DNA from: an uncultured Helicobacteraceae bacterium
Lineage (GTDB): Bacteria; Campylobacterota; Campylobacteria; Campylobacterales; Sulfurimonadaceae
Length of the DNA stretch: 6,074 bases
Assembly (NCBI GenBank): GCA_903903705.1
Contig: CAIUZU010000097.1
Location: 1-6,074 of the forward strand
Reading direction: 5' to 3'
In this document: positions 6,045-6,074 of the stretch, piece after piece
Layout of the letters: the number at the start of each line of letters is the position of its first letter
Position numbering within the stretch: position 1 is the stretch's first letter
Made by a program: the position numbers and the translations under genes
Notes under the pieces: model-generated
Told to the model about the DNA's origin: nothing
The model's database searches: none
The model's input: only the letters and a program-made list of their open reading frames with translations

Positions 6045-6074
6045 ATGCACCCAGCGGTAACTACGTTGTTTTCA
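6045..6074 (+). CDS. Possible start of a plus-strand gene (partial, 10 codons)
   Basis: An ATG at 6045 opens a frame (MHPAVTTLFS) that runs to the right edge. The 30 bases are about 47% GC, against the very AT-rich 5959-6044 before them, which suits a change from intergenic to coding DNA. The upstream AGAAGAG at 6032-6038 is a weak ribosome binding site. The other reading is a minus-strand gene ending at 6011-6013, whose last 20 codons would be open (ending IKTTFF). Ten codons cannot identify a product. Confidence 0.33.
   Translation, partial: MHPAVTTLFS

Noticed and set aside
6011..6073. Minus-strand open frame of 20 codons at the right edge, possibly the end of an upstream gene
   Set aside because: Part of it crosses AT-rich, intergenic-looking DNA, and the base composition change near 6045 fits a plus-strand start better. 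It remains possible, since so little is visible.

Overview
The window looks like chromosomal DNA from a Campylobacterota (Epsilonproteobacteria) bacterium, probably a free-living Sulfurimonas-like one. The reasons are the low-GC, gene-dense sequence, a FeoB whose G-domain reads like the Helicobacter pylori form, a response regulator of the ArsR/RacR type, and a Campylobacterota-style OprD-family porin. Genus is inferred from memory of these families, not from a search.

Layout, left to right. Positions 1-936 hold a two-component system on the minus strand: an OmpR-type response regulator (274-936) followed by the 5' part of a sensor histidine kinase (1-255), which runs off the left edge. Positions 1001-3375 hold feoA-feoB on the minus strand, overlapping by ATGA. 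Positions 3435-4658 hold an OprD-family porin on the same strand. The minus-strand order of transcription is therefore porin, feoA, feoB, response regulator, kinase. Positions 4659-4814 are a divergent intergenic region with two Fur-box-like operators, and a third lies between porin and feoA. Positions 4815-5372 hold a plus-strand CDP-alcohol phosphatidyltransferase of the PssA type. It converges, with a 2-base gap, on a minus-strand pair: a 65-residue protein of unknown function (5761-5958) and a DoxX-family membrane protein (5375-5758). The last 30 bases may be the start of another plus-strand gene.

How they may work together: the main theme is ferrous iron. The porin would let small solutes, possibly Fe2+, through the outer membrane. 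FeoB, helped by FeoA, would move Fe2+ across the inner membrane. The three Fur-like dyads would repress the block when iron is sufficient. The adjacent two-component system may respond to a related periplasmic signal, such as pH or metal, but that link rests only on position and a histidine-rich sensor start. The lipid-synthesis and DoxX genes look like ordinary neighbours. I see no mobile element, CRISPR array, tRNA or rRNA, and no clear sign of a wholly new system.
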